Source of the DNA: a virus
Reading direction: 5' to 3' (one strand)
IMG/VR virus record: IMGVR_UViG_3300027917_000048
Span: 1-64,000 of that record
Length of the DNA stretch: 64,000 bases
Positions within the stretch are counted from its first letter, which is position 1. Each line of letters begins with the position of its first letter. The position numbers and the translations under genes were made by a program. The notes under the pieces were generated by a model. That model was not told the DNA's origin, made no database searches, and saw only the letters and a program-made list of their open reading frames with translations. Positions 20,401-27,382 of the stretch are shown here, one piece after another.

Positions 20401-21325
20401 CTGAAAAAGATTTTAAATTTTCTACTGGAAAGTCGCTAACACCAGTTAATTTTTCATACTCTTCAGCTACTTTTGATAAATCAACTCTACTTAAACGAGC
20501 AATACTATCCTGTAATTCAAGAATAATCTCTTTTGCTGTTTCTATTCTTTCTGGTTCAGCAATTTCAATTTCTATTTCGCCCTGTTTTCTTACATTTTCC
20601 AAAGCAGTTTGAAGAGTACTTAATTGAATATCAACACTATCAGCAGCTCTTTTTCCTACCTTTAGAAGATTTTCAATTTCTCTTAAACCTAAATCTGTAT
20701 CAGAAAGCTTTTTATACTCTTGAGCTACTTTCCCTATATCCACTTTTGATAAAGAATTTAAAGTATCTATAGCTTTTGTCCAACCAATATCTATTTGAGC
20801 AGCTGCATCAGCCAAGTCATCAAGACGTAAAATCTGTTCTTGGCTAAGACCAGATATACTATCCAGTTCTTGCAGAACAGATACAAAAGCCCTAATATCT
20901 TCAATAGGGTATGCTACTTTAGTTATTTTTTCCAGCTCTATTGATAAATCACGTAAATCAGCATCATTAAGATTTTGTATTTCATCAGCTAGCTGTTTAG
21001 TAGCTTCTGTTGTATCTTTTCCTACTGTTTCAGAGTATAGTTTCCATCCCCTAGTTGCTTCAGCAACGCCTCTATTTCTTCCAACAGATGGTCCTAAATC
21101 AACAACGCTCCCAACGCCGCTTTTTATTCTTTCAATTGCTTTTTCAATTTGTTCTAAACTTGGTACTACATCTAAAGCACCCGCTAGTGCATCCCCCAAA
21201 AGTTCAATCAATGAAGAAGTACTTTCAGCTGCCTTACCAGCATTTGTTAGAGCTGACTCTGCTTTCTTTAAAACTTCAATAAGCTCTTCTAATTTTTGTT
21301 GTTGTGCATAAATTGGCTCTGCCAT
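14447..21325 (-). CDS. Tail tape measure protein
   Basis: At 2292 residues this is the longest gene in the window. Residues about 1-900 are long helices with two repeat families: about five copies of an 80-residue unit containing (Y/F)-x-x-(L/I)-(T/S)-x-x-x-(F)-P-(I/V)-E-(N/D)-(I/L)-(K/R)-(A/S)-F between residues 130 and 465, then shorter (L/I/V)-P-x-E-x-I units. About residues 950-1260 form the phage-tail-minor/TP901 core (GLSFDELNAIVAVVAANTELSATQAGNAVRAFV; GGRGARRGAQF). Glycine-rich hydrophobic stretches near 1340-1450 (PYLVAGGGLLAYG; GGIAGFLIGK) could enter the membrane during DNA ejection. At about 0.15 nm per residue the length predicts a tail near 340 nm. Confidence 0.93.
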   Translation of the reverse strand: MAEPIYAQQQKLEELIEVLKKAESALTNAGKAAESTSSLIELLGDALAGALDVVPSLEQIEKAIERIKSGVGSVVDLGPSVGRNRGVAEATRGWKLYSETVGKDTTEATKQLADEIQNLNDADLRDLSIELEKITKVAYPIEDIRAFVSVLQELDSISGLSQEQILRLDDLADAAAQIDIGWTKAIDTLNSLSKVDIGKVAQEYKKLSDTDLGLREIENLLKVGKRAADSVDIQLSTLQTALENVRKQGEIEIEIAEPERIETAKEIILELQDSIARLSRVDLSKVAEEYEKLTGVSDFPVENLKSFSENIEEILSKDPSRVEVLENIIKAIENLRDLGEIPRLISVLGEEILKLSDTDLSKLSEEFKEISKTGSTFPVENIKSFAEALSKFDISAGKSQETISVLEKAFNIITDTSSIATRDIRKLGESISNLEDVNIQRIGEEFKRLTGIDAFPIENIKAFVAFIKDLENRTVISEQQINTVKALSDAFNAIRTEEALPFEELTNQINTNAISAETFTEKLKGFEDQLSSTGYALSNFNLEMQFLEEGLRGVGLPEESIERILRHFDDLGKIESPARLFQELSELGLPNEEIEKFANSFVVLRKNSEQIVRLRDNLENLGIAKESIEEVISTFIHLDAELNRLSGTYSKSKAGAEALNVTSRDLAGFGRNFSFEIDEVTRKLINFKEATEDTIPPVERFIAVLAQQGIPQNVIDDLVGETFDQGATDFSKINISDVADNLTQYSTTVQYGEDASKKLVFVINDLGESFRSLSEATATNPLEDFIKDLESFQVPESAIESITGETFDEGKGLSSVRIKEINDEITQLTGTIKAAGGTTKAYVVYFDQMGNVMKQLPVDEVKVSMQDFTDQLAGRVGAIDNVNKMLEKYGFEISQLKKMTTEASTGITRLDFAMDSQGGATQKLTLHVTEFGKVLTDTQRRFRTFAGGIARNVGESFKWAVAITAVYGPLRKLQDLIQISIDNESKLADIGVVLGKNTAELQGVFSDAVSAAKATGESLNGVIEGYALAYRATGSLATETERTAVANQLLVDSLVLSKLSTLDQAEAMDTLVAGLLQVGYNLDQGAELLNKWVAVSKAANVTVDTLATSFAIMATAAEGVGLSFDELNAIVAVVAANTELSATQAGNAVRAFVSGFQTDNAREELAKFGIAVEDLNGDSRNFMSVMYDIKELMDAGLIDDAELNRIGTALGGRGARRGAQFTTFLKSLDEVQGLVTVSAEAQADAYDALGVKMDTVQTSLTNLATSFQELANTMGTEGGVLDLLKFFIDILDSVVDKIGDFVSVMGKAAPYLVAGGGLLAYGSSTGRLRQLPGQIGGLAGGLLGRTSFGQQLRPNTQPMPISDYQNYSIYGKTMGQAFGGWVTNNAANIGMLMGQGVLAFMNVADDDWDGLGGQIGGGIAGFLIGKISIIGGPLGAIIGSTIAEAVINGLAEAGTSGELKDAFKGIFAGAIEEPETPDQTREERLLEKQEKLNRDLQRTIGSEWTTGLILWEKSTENFIRELVGIPTRWGDELTATQFAGGAMEQLITAYDRGGTGGVRERAGELGLPGYGILVSDEDIKLQIEGYKELRAEILETNKALEDLGKGVEPEGTVFKSELTENMKEYGDLLKSEIKVAQTEFNEELINGDITIKQYNESMERMGQEGEAIMQIFTAMDDVLGNSADSLLLVLDVVSRTSSEEINIITNLTSGIADLKDQIRDLTAEGDTELVLIKEEELKQAAFELEQVFNQIREAQRQPLIQFATEAPEVLDIKPQEFEIVREEALRMLEERIREYVELGLIPGNTTLQEVIESGTLLGVAFAEAAGAALKSEFDVVLSLFPEAIEKLRGEEAIAPPTPEPSRFRIQSVDMTQAAFEASYNRQLAFLKDAFGSYWQPTLETIGIIFQDGTDVLHLDNLAMQLAMNDLIDVNEKQLQGVYNLPTDASFYVPFQGYELGFDEGGGGLGGAAGALSGAADDLSDAAREIKSLDPGEDWGGTLEQFMFENFGAQRADRPTEFEAFYPKFELPEYGPEYKPPDYGAALIGGEKNLEDYLRPALIGGEKNLQDYANKQETSVDKFGQSVEVFDQGVSNLIGQLEEELVYSQTGLERPGRVIGQGSEAPPPDIFSIIPGGEQIAGFIRELQNVTGIFAKNLFNFESIPEILQQLISGGGISTIGQGAGIGPQFNFSKLDSAADKLSNFADIMTLQPQYQMLGPQQPTSDLATDFSGMLDLLNQKISNLSGFSTNLKISSNYTANLIVDGRVLAQVIKPYLYTDMIRFEDTAASVTKSIVV

Positions 21326-21328
21326 ATA

Positions 21329-21628
21329 TTAGCCCTCTATATCATCAATAAGGAATTCAGTCCTATAAGGGTCTACAGCTTCCTTAGTACCATAAACTCT
21401 ATCTATCCATTCCTCTATTTCTTCAGAAGTACCATCCCAAATAGTTAACTCTGGAGGTCTTTTATCTTTCGGCATTTCATGTAAACTAGAAACTTGTAAT
21501 CTTTTTCTAATAACATAAGAAATAGTGTATGGTAATTCTGTGAGAGTAGTTATTTTATTATCCAGTGGAATTTGTAATGCTTTAGCTATCTCCCACAAAC
21601 TAGCTATTGCATTACTTCTGGCAATTTT
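21329..21628 (-). CDS. Tail assembly chaperone extension (GT part), made by -1 frameshift
   Basis: This frame has no proper start: its first plausible codon is a TTG at 21598 without a ribosome site. In the -1 frame it is open back to the slippery run at 21634-21625, so it is best read as the extension of the 243-residue upstream gene. A shift on T TTA AAA adds 99 residues (through IARSNAIASLWEIAKALQ to the end) and gives a 335-residue fusion. This is the G/GT arrangement of long-tailed phages, in which both products chaperone the tape measure encoded four bases downstream. Confidence 0.85.
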   Translation of the reverse strand, partial: KIARSNAIASLWEIAKALQIPLDNKITTLTELPYTISYVIRKRLQVSSLHEMPKDKRPPELTIWDGTSEEIEEWIDRVYGTKEAVDPYRTEFLIDDIEG

Positions 21629-22335
21629 TTTAAATTTTCTGTACTAATATTTATAGAATTATATGCTGTAAATAGTTGATCTTTGAAATCAGAAATAAGA
21701 TTTTCAAATTCCTCTGCTGATTTGAAATACCTTATTTTATATTCTTGATCACGAAAAGTAGCTTGTGTTAAAACCATAGCCTGAAAAGCATCGTACATTC
21801 TTCTTTCACATAATTCAGCTATAATTGCGTTCTCTGCTTCTAATGCTAATTCCCCTTTAGGTAAACTATGTAAATGTTTTCTTTCTTTCTTTACTTCTTC
21901 ATCCAACCTTTCTTTAAGTTTACCTTCTCTAATAGTTGGATAATCATCAACTTCTTTTTGATATTTCTCATGTTGTTCAAGAGTAGCATCACTTTTTGGT
22001 TCTACAGGCAATGGCATCATAAGTTCTTTAGTAACTCTTTGTACAATATCTCTTAATTTAAATTGAATTACCAGCTCTATTAAATTTGAATCTCTCATAT
22101 TTTTCCAATCAGGTATATAAGCAACCCTTTCGTCACTATCTGGAGTTTTTAATAAATTACGTAATTTAGCACTCTCTCTAAGAGCGTAAGTTCTAGCTAT
22201 GTTTGTTTCAGCATCCCCAACTAATCTTACATATACTGTCTCTATAGTAGTACCAAAAGCATCTTTTATTGGTACTGGTGTACCCCATTTGAAAAGTATG
22301 GAAATATCTACATCATTCTTATCTATTTCTTGCAT
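21604..22335 (-). CDS. Tail assembly chaperone (G-like)
   Basis: A 243-residue helical, charged protein (KLKERLDEEVKKERKHLHSLPKGE) placed between the tail tube gene and the tape measure, as lambda gpG is. AAGGAGAGG lies five bases before its ATG, giving strong initiation. Near its 3-prime end it carries in-frame overlapping slippery heptamers, and most ribosomes should end at TAG 21604-21606 while a minority shift to make the longer GT form. The protein is expected to act in assembly and be absent from the virion. Confidence 0.75.
   Translation of the reverse strand: MQEIDKNDVDISILFKWGTPVPIKDAFGTTIETVYVRLVGDAETNIARTYALRESAKLRNLLKTPDSDERVAYIPDWKNMRDSNLIELVIQFKLRDIVQRVTKELMMPLPVEPKSDATLEQHEKYQKEVDDYPTIREGKLKERLDEEVKKERKHLHSLPKGELALEAENAIIAELCERRMYDAFQAMVLTQATFRDQEYKIRYFKSAEEFENLISDFKDQLFTAYNSINISTENLKKLPEVMQ
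21625..21634 (-). promoter_or_regulatory. Programmed -1 ribosomal frameshift site
   Basis: Read leftward the sequence is T TTA AAA AAA. Relative to the 22335 start, position 21634 is a third codon base, so T TTA AAA (21634-21628) is a correctly phased X XXY YYZ heptamer. A AAA AAA (21631-21625) is a second phased heptamer three bases on. No stop separates the -1 frame from the downstream open frame. A stimulatory structure was not identified. Confidence 0.88.
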
Positions 22336-22357
22336 AATCCTCTCCTTATATTAAGAT

Positions 22358-22407
22358 AAAAGGAGCTATACATACAATGTTTTAATTGCTGTTGTATAGC
22401 TCCTTTT
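22358..22407. terminator. Strong hairpin between tail tube and chaperone genes
   Basis: Perfect 15-bp inverted repeat, arms 22358-22372 (AAAAGGAGCTATACA) and 22393-22407, loop 20 bases. The leftward RNA has an A-run before and UUUU after the stem, so it can act as a partial terminator or 3-prime stabiliser of the abundant tube-protein mRNA, lowering chaperone and tape-measure expression. The left arm of the leftward RNA includes an AAAGGAG ribosome-site-like sequence that is sequestered in the stem. Confidence 0.75.
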
Positions 22408-22446
22408 GTGTTTCTCCTTTACCGTATAGCTTTAATGTTATTCAGT

Positions 22447-23640
22447 TTATGCTGGCAGACCTTCATATACAATACACTGAGCTGTTTCGCTCTGCCAATT
22501 AAATACCTGTTGGGCATTTTCATTAACATTGATTGTATAGGAGTCTCCAGTAACTCTCAGGTTAGGAACTTTTATCGTCTTCATGGGAGTACCCGATACT
22601 GTAGTATCACAAGGATCATACAGAGTAATCTGAAGATCAAGTCCTGAAACTGCACAAGCAGCTGTCAGCTCGAATTCAGTATCACCAGAGGCAATACTTT
22701 GATTCAAGAACAGGTCAATTAATTCAGTATCTGTATCCAGTACAGTGATGCTCCCTTCAACAGTAGGAACTTGAGATTGGTATCCAACCACAACCCTATT
22801 ACCCATTTCCCTAACGGGAACTGAATTTAGAGTACCATTGATCGTAACCGATTGTACTCTAGGAATGTCGTTAGCCAAAATGCTAATCTTAACATCCTGA
22901 CCACGAATTGCAGCTGGGATCGTACTATCACCTACGTCGTTCCAATTAGTACCAGCAGGATTGGCATGATAAACTGCCAAGCCTTGAGAAGTTCTAGAAT
23001 CAAAAGTAGTTACCGTAGTACCAGAAACACTGTATTCACCAGTGGCTGGACCGGAAGCTACCTCTTCAAGATAAGAGCCGTCAAGGATAAAGGACAGTAA
23101 CCAATTACCATTCTTTAGCTGAATTGGAGTTTCTGAAAGTGAGAATGAAGTAGTACCTGTGGTAAATCTGTCCACCTGTATATCATTCTTAAACCATCTT
23201 TTCTCAGAACCTACACCAGTATAATCCTCTGTTGATTCTCCAGTAACTGAGTAAGAATATGTGAAGTCTCTGATTTGCAAACGTCGTGCATGTGCAGACT
23301 TTACGTAATCAGCTGCCGAGGCATCTTTAACATAAAGAATTGCATCAATCTCAGATAGACTTTCAATATCTACACCACCTGCTGGATAAGAACTATAATC
23401 AGTACCAGTCAGAATAGAGAATATTTTAACACTTACATCAAAGGCTGAAAATGTAAGAGTAATATTCGGTTGATCCGTAACAGTACCTGCGTGCTGTTGG
23501 CTACCAAGTTCATCAACATTGGTAACAGGCACATCGGTATCCATACTGAATCTCTGTACTCTGGTGGCAAAGAAAGAATCAACTGGTCCGACAATTCGGA
23601 GAGCTAGTTCCTTTGAGGGAATTGCTAGTCGTTTCGCCAT
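22447..23640 (-). CDS. Major tail tube protein
   Basis: A 397-residue beta-rich protein directly before the tail chaperones, the usual place of the tube subunit. The N-terminal part has VTNVDELGSQQHAGTVTDQPNITLTFSAFDVSVKIFSILTG, typical of tube beta-barrel strands and loops. The C-terminal part is a second beta domain (VPTVEGSITVLDTDTELIDLFL; LQITLYDPCD). GC content by eye is higher than in flanking genes and a strong hairpin follows, both fitting high expression. No contractile sheath gene lies next to it. Confidence 0.78.
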   Translation of the reverse strand: MAKRLAIPSKELALRIVGPVDSFFATRVQRFSMDTDVPVTNVDELGSQQHAGTVTDQPNITLTFSAFDVSVKIFSILTGTDYSSYPAGGVDIESLSEIDAILYVKDASAADYVKSAHARRLQIRDFTYSYSVTGESTEDYTGVGSEKRWFKNDIQVDRFTTGTTSFSLSETPIQLKNGNWLLSFILDGSYLEEVASGPATGEYSVSGTTVTTFDSRTSQGLAVYHANPAGTNWNDVGDSTIPAAIRGQDVKISILANDIPRVQSVTINGTLNSVPVREMGNRVVVGYQSQVPTVEGSITVLDTDTELIDLFLNQSIASGDTEFELTAACAVSGLDLQITLYDPCDTTVSGTPMKTIKVPNLRVTGDSYTINVNENAQQVFNWQSETAQCIVYEGLPA

Positions 23641-23653
23641 TAATTAAATCCTC

Positions 23654-24106
23654 CTAAATTTGTTCGTAAATTGCTACAAATGAAACTGTAGCACGCCAAT
23701 ATAAATCGCTAACTAAGTTGGGATCAACTCTAATGATTTCCATCTTAATGCGATCTGGAATTAAAATCCCAATTTTGGTTGGAGTTACCGCAGGAGGAAA
23801 ACCCTCATCATAATCGTAAACTGGTATTTTATTTTCCACTTCATTTAAAATTCTATAACCGTATTCATCTCTTTGGGATTTATTTTCCCCAAAAATATCT
23901 ATATCCCATATTCTATATTTTATTCCATATATATTTCCCAACTCAAATGGTCCTATATTAATATCACTACCTTCTACAGAAATTGAAGGTAATTGTAAAT
24001 TACGTGTTGGAAAACCATCTGTAATATGTATAAAGGGTGCATCAGAAAAGATGTCATCCTTTAACCAATAATAAATTGATAAATCCTGTTTCCTCTCTAA
24101 ATACAT
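23654..24106 (-). CDS. Tail completion/terminator-like protein
   Basis: A 150-residue protein immediately upstream of the tube gene. It has the alpha/beta pattern of tail terminators (LKDDIFSDAPFIHITDGFPTRNLQLPSISVEGSDINI; YRIWDIDIFGENKSQRDEYGYRILNEVENKIPVYDYDEGFPP) and ends in a beta strand (LYWRATVSFVAIYEQI). Such proteins form the ring that ends tube growth and docks the tail to the head. Assigned from size, fold-like pattern and synteny. Confidence 0.6.
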   Translation of the reverse strand: MYLERKQDLSIYYWLKDDIFSDAPFIHITDGFPTRNLQLPSISVEGSDINIGPFELGNIYGIKYRIWDIDIFGENKSQRDEYGYRILNEVENKIPVYDYDEGFPPAVTPTKIGILIPDRIKMEIIRVDPNLVSDLYWRATVSFVAIYEQI

Positions 24107-24117
24107 ATCCTATTCCT

Positions 24118-25299
24118 CTAGTCCCAATTTGAAGGTAATTTTGCCCACTGTCCTGTTCTTGGATCACGCCTTGAAACTTGAGTACCCCACTCTCTTTGAT
24201 AACCCTCAAATCTACCTATATCTGTTTCTGCTTGTGCTAACATACCTCTTCCTACTGGAGTACCCTCTTCTATGGCTTTAGCCACTATTAATACAGTTTC
24301 TTCAAAAACCTCCCTTTCCACTTTTTCATATACTGTTTCAATAGGAGTTTCGATCCAATCCCTTTCTTCCTCTTCTCTAATTTTTTCAGCAAGATCGTCT
24401 AAAAATTCTTGAGCTATTCTTGAATAAATTTCCCATAATTGCCTAAAAGCTTCTAGTATAGCTATTTCTGCATTTCTTCTAAAATGTGTAGGACCATAAA
24501 CTGGATAAGGAACTCCATCAGTATCAATACCCATATCTACATTAGCATTTCCATGTTCGATTAAATACCAAAAAGGAGCTTTTGATTGCCCACCGGGAAT
24601 ATTAGAAAGTCTACCAAAAACAGTTTCTCTATACTTTCCTCTATATCTTTCAGTTACGTCCCGTCTTTGTTCTACTTTTTTAAAGTACTTACTTACACTT
24701 ACACCCTCTCTTCCTACTCCATATATTTTCTCTTTCCATATTTTTGAAGAAACTTTCGCAGCTTTATCTTTATCAAGAGCAGTAGCTTTTATTTTTCCAA
24801 GACCAGATTGTGTTCTGTATGCTTCTATGGCTCTTCCCCAATCTTCCACTTTACCTAGAACATCTAAATTAATTTTCACCTGTACTTGCTTAGTACTTTC
24901 GTGCGGAATTATGCCAATTATTTCTTCTTCATGTATCTCTAATGCTGTTAAAAAATGATCTACATAAAGGTCATAATTAAATTCTTCTGAAGCTACTATT
25001 GCTTTTACCGCCTCTGTTGAAAGAAATAATATAGCTTTTTCTTGTATATTTTCAACACAAGCAATGAAGGTTCTTTTCCAAACCCAATCATCTACCCATC
25101 TAGTATCAATTGCAAATGCTAAATCATAAGCAGTTATCCCCTCACTAAATGCTTCCGATTCTAAATCTCTCAAATATTCTTCAGCTTGTTCTATAGCTAC
25201 AGACATATTGCGAGCCTGTTCTTTAAAGACATCTTCTAAAGAACGTGCATTTACTACTTCAAATACTCCTTTAATAAAATTAGGGGTTTCGTCAGGCAT
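24118..25299 (-). CDS. Head-tail region protein, possibly HK97-gp10-like
   Basis: A 393-residue, mostly helical and highly charged protein. Near its middle a segment PFWYLIEHGNANVDMGIDTDGVPYPVYGPTHFRRNAEIAILEAF resembles the region of HK97-gp10-type neck proteins where an aromatic-rich WY..E.G motif precedes a helix, but the protein is far longer than the usual 120-150 residues. It lies between head-closure and tail-terminator genes. It may be a neck protein with an added helical N-terminal domain. Assignment is tentative. Confidence 0.45.
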   Translation of the reverse strand: MPDETPNFIKGVFEVVNARSLEDVFKEQARNMSVAIEQAEEYLRDLESEAFSEGITAYDLAFAIDTRWVDDWVWKRTFIACVENIQEKAILFLSTEAVKAIVASEEFNYDLYVDHFLTALEIHEEEIIGIIPHESTKQVQVKINLDVLGKVEDWGRAIEAYRTQSGLGKIKATALDKDKAAKVSSKIWKEKIYGVGREGVSVSKYFKKVEQRRDVTERYRGKYRETVFGRLSNIPGGQSKAPFWYLIEHGNANVDMGIDTDGVPYPVYGPTHFRRNAEIAILEAFRQLWEIYSRIAQEFLDDLAEKIREEEERDWIETPIETVYEKVEREVFEETVLIVAKAIEEGTPVGRGMLAQAETDIGRFEGYQREWGTQVSRRDPRTGQWAKLPSNWD

Positions 25300-25301
25300 T
25301 T

Positions 25302-25583
25302 CTATCTATTTTTCTTCGGGTCTTCGTACCTCAAGTATTCTATATCTCCAAAAATTACTCTCAAAATGGAGCGTGTATATTCATTTACCAAGTCTAGGAT
25401 TAATTTTCTAACCAGTTGAAATTCTTCAGAATCCCTGTCCATTCCATGAGATTCAAAAATCTCCTCAAGATCATTAAGTCCTATTGCTAGAAACCTTAGT
25501 TTCTTTTTATCAACAAACCTTAATACATCTAATACATCCAATCCTTGGATTACAACACCTTCCGTCCCTCTATTCTCGTCCAT
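25302..25583 (-). CDS. Small helical neck-region protein, unknown
   Basis: A 93-residue charged protein with predicted helices (LDVLDVLRFVDKKKLRFLAIGLNDLEEIFESHG; EFQLVRKLILDLVNEYTRSILRVIF). No motif is recognised. It is separated by only a few bases from head-closure and neck genes on both sides and is expected to be co-translated with them; a structural or assembly role is inferred only from place. Confidence 0.6.
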   Translation of the reverse strand: MDENRGTEGVVIQGLDVLDVLRFVDKKKLRFLAIGLNDLEEIFESHGMDRDSEEFQLVRKLILDLVNEYTRSILRVIFGDIEYLRYEDPKKNR

Positions 25584-25586
25584 TGT

Positions 25587-26027
25587 TTACTCCCTTTCTA
25601 TTAAGTCTATTAGTACTCTATTTAATTCTGGTACTCCTCTATAAATTTTTGATTGTACTTCAAAGTTTTTTCCGTCTACAATTACGTGGTCTAGCCTTTC
25701 TATTGCTGTTAGAAGTTCATCAGTATACTTAACTTGAATTCTACAATCTCCTTCAAATATCTGACCTCCAGTAACCCAATTCATTTGATCCGCATTACCC
25801 CATGTAATGTGTGCCTTTACAGTGTAGGAAGAAAGATTTGGTATCCAATACAGTCCAGAACAAGTAGTGCAAAATGAATTCACACTAGTATTTGTTACCG
25901 GATCGAGTCCACAACCAGATGCTGTACAAGCTATTGATGAAACCGTAACAAAGGTGACATTTCTTCCAATAGCATCTCTTATTGCATCTACCGTGTCTTC
26001 TGTATTGCTAGGGAAACTTATTGTCAT
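25587..26027 (-). CDS. Head closure protein with four-cysteine motif
   Basis: A 146-residue protein. It contains C-x4-C (CTASGC) followed by C-x2-C (CTTC) within residues about 34-57 and the phrase DPVTNTSVNSFCTTCSGLYWI, recalled from phage head-closure/neck proteins where the cysteines form a small metal site. The rest is a beta barrel (AHITWGNADQMNWVTGGQIFEGDCRIQV; IVDGKNFEVQSKIYRG). Such proteins form the ring closing the portal after packaging. The gene overlaps its upstream neighbour by one base. Confidence 0.65.
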   Translation of the reverse strand: MTISFPSNTEDTVDAIRDAIGRNVTFVTVSSIACTASGCGLDPVTNTSVNSFCTTCSGLYWIPNLSSYTVKAHITWGNADQMNWVTGGQIFEGDCRIQVKYTDELLTAIERLDHVIVDGKNFEVQSKIYRGVPELNRVLIDLIERE

Positions 26028-26320
26028 TATCTTCCTACTTCATGGATACGCACTATCGCAGCTTCTCCGTGACCTGTCCAAACACCGCCAACATTTTCCA
26101 AGAAAGCTTGGAAAATCCACTCCCCAAACGGCTTTAGCCAATCAGTATCGGGAACTTGATAAGTGACGTATCTATTTCCTAGATTACTGGCAGTTACGTA
26201 CCCGGAAGTAACTTTATCGGGCTTCAGATAATAGATCATATATCCAGAAGCACCGCTAATATCATTAACACAATCAAGTTTAATTAGGGGGGTATCTCCT
26301 TCATAAAACTTATTTGCCAT
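26027..26320 (-). CDS. Small beta-sandwich virion protein
   Basis: A 97-residue protein with an immunoglobulin-like strand pattern: EGDTPLIKLDCVNDISGASGYMIYYLKPD, YVTYQVPDTDWLKPFGEWIFQAFLENVGGVWTGHGEAAIVRIHEV. Similar short proteins in other phages sit near neck or tail-fibre genes and resemble baseplate BppU-N domains. Function is not known; a structural subunit is likely. Confidence 0.5.
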   Translation of the reverse strand: MANKFYEGDTPLIKLDCVNDISGASGYMIYYLKPDKVTSGYVTASNLGNRYVTYQVPDTDWLKPFGEWIFQAFLENVGGVWTGHGEAAIVRIHEVGR

Positions 26321-26491
26321 TTAAACCTCTTCTAAATCCACCTGAGATATTAATCCTAATTCTGATCTTACAGTACTAACCAAAAGCATTTCCTCTATAA
26401 TATTAGAGGACAGAGATATTTCAGTATTTATTGGAGAGAGTAACTCCATTACTTTATTTATCTCAGATGTTAATTCAATTTCTTCTATCAT
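26321..26491 (-). CDS. Small helical protein, unknown
   Basis: A 56-residue open frame (MIEEIELTSEINKVMELL at the start) that fills the gap between two annotated-size genes. Its ATG overlaps the stop of the 61-residue gene upstream (ATGA) and its stop abuts the next start, the packing seen throughout the operon. The amphipathic helix with MELLS and TEISL echoes the neighbouring 61-residue protein (MELIS, TEIISL), so the two may be paralogues. Role unknown. Confidence 0.55.
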   Translation of the reverse strand: MIEEIELTSEINKVMELLSPINTEISLSSNIIEEMLLVSTVRSELGLISQVDLEEV

Positions 26492-26673
26492 TTTCCGACC
26501 TTAGATATTAATTCCATTACTGGATGAACGGCACTAATCAAAGAAATTATTTCTGTTTTAGCAGTTACAATTATTTCTTCTATTCCTTTTATTAGTCTTC
26601 CTAAAGAACCTATACTAAGAGCTGAAACTTTTCCAGTCCTACCATGTGATGCAATTGAATCTGCTGTTGGCAT
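26488..26673 (-). CDS. Small amphipathic-helix protein, unknown
   Basis: A 61-residue protein with an N-terminal serine/glycine-rich part (ADSIASHGRTGKVSALSIGSLGRL) and a long amphipathic helix rich in isoleucine (IEEIIVTAKTEIISLISAVHPVMELISKVG). It lies in a string of small structural-region genes. It may interact with the membrane or act as a helical assembly adaptor; no family is recognised. Confidence 0.55.
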   Translation of the reverse strand: MPTADSIASHGRTGKVSALSIGSLGRLIKGIEEIIVTAKTEIISLISAVHPVMELISKVGK

Positions 26674-26674
26674 T

Positions 26675-27358
26675 TTAATATTCCTTTAGCTGGTAGGCAG
26701 TTAGCCTACTATTTAGATCATAAGTAGCAGTAAGTTGCCATTTCTTTCTTTCGACGGTAAGCGTATCATCAGTATATTGAGTTATAACTGCTGAAATCAA
26801 GTTGTCGTTTGAATCAAATGCCATTCCACTCCACTTAGTATTCTCTCCAGATACTCCCAAAGAATCCCCAATGCTAACCAATAAATCACCCAAAGCTTTT
26901 CCTGTACTTCCAGCAACTGTATGATCAGCTGTCTGTGCATCCCAAACATTATCAGCAACGTTAAACAATTCATCATGTTCTTCTTGGGTAAGAGCACTAC
27001 CACCAGTTGAAACTATAGTGGCATTTGCAGATTGTACCAATACAACCTGTACATCATGGGTGTAGGCTATAGGATTACCAGCTGGTCCTCCTACTAGGTT
27101 TCCACCACCAATATTAGCGACATACGCTCCTTCCCAAAAATGTAATTGCCATCCGTTCTGCAACTCAACAGTAATACCTACAGTTACTCCCGGTCCGAGA
27201 GTTTCTTTCCCAGCTGCGTTAGCTATTTTTGAGAAAGCCATACCCTCATTAGATGCTTCAGCTGCTCTTATTTCATCTATCAATTCCTGAATATCTACAT
27301 CTGTTTGTGGACTGGTTATTTCTATGAGAGTATTCTGGAAGTCAAACACATAAGCCAT
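26675..27358 (-). CDS. Conserved phage structural protein (VDNVWD-type), unknown role
   Basis: A 227-residue protein. The first 110 residues are beta-rich (YVFDFQNTLIEITSPQTDVDIQELIDEIRAAEASNEGMAFSKI; GGGNLVGGPAGNPIAYTHDVQVVLVQSA). A linker with LTQEEHDELFNVADNVWD and the C-terminal strands (GMAFDSNDNLISAVITQYTDD) follow. This combination is recalled from virion proteins of many environmental siphoviruses, often encoded near beta-helix proteins as here. Possibly part of a head fibre or upper-collar structure. Confidence 0.6.
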   Translation of the reverse strand: MAYVFDFQNTLIEITSPQTDVDIQELIDEIRAAEASNEGMAFSKIANAAGKETLGPGVTVGITVELQNGWQLHFWEGAYVANIGGGNLVGGPAGNPIAYTHDVQVVLVQSANATIVSTGGSALTQEEHDELFNVADNVWDAQTADHTVAGSTGKALGDLLVSIGDSLGVSGENTKWSGMAFDSNDNLISAVITQYTDDTLTVERKKWQLTATYDLNSRLTAYQLKEY

Positions 27359-27382
27359 GTTTTGTCTCCCTTCTCTCTAATT

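Noticed and set aside
19986-20612. A 208-codon open frame on the plus strand opposite the tape measure gene
   Set aside because: It mirrors the repetitive helical part of the tape measure, is serine/isoleucine-rich as complements of Glu/Leu-rich genes are, and has no ribosome site or promoter.
21329-21598. Independent 89-residue gene starting at TTG 21598
   Set aside because: No ribosome site; the -1 frame is open through the phased slippery site, so frameshift expression explains it better.
22447-23640. Contractile sheath reading of the gene before the chaperones
   Set aside because: At 397 residues with a single tube-like N-terminal pattern and no separate tube gene beside it, it fits a siphovirus tube protein better.
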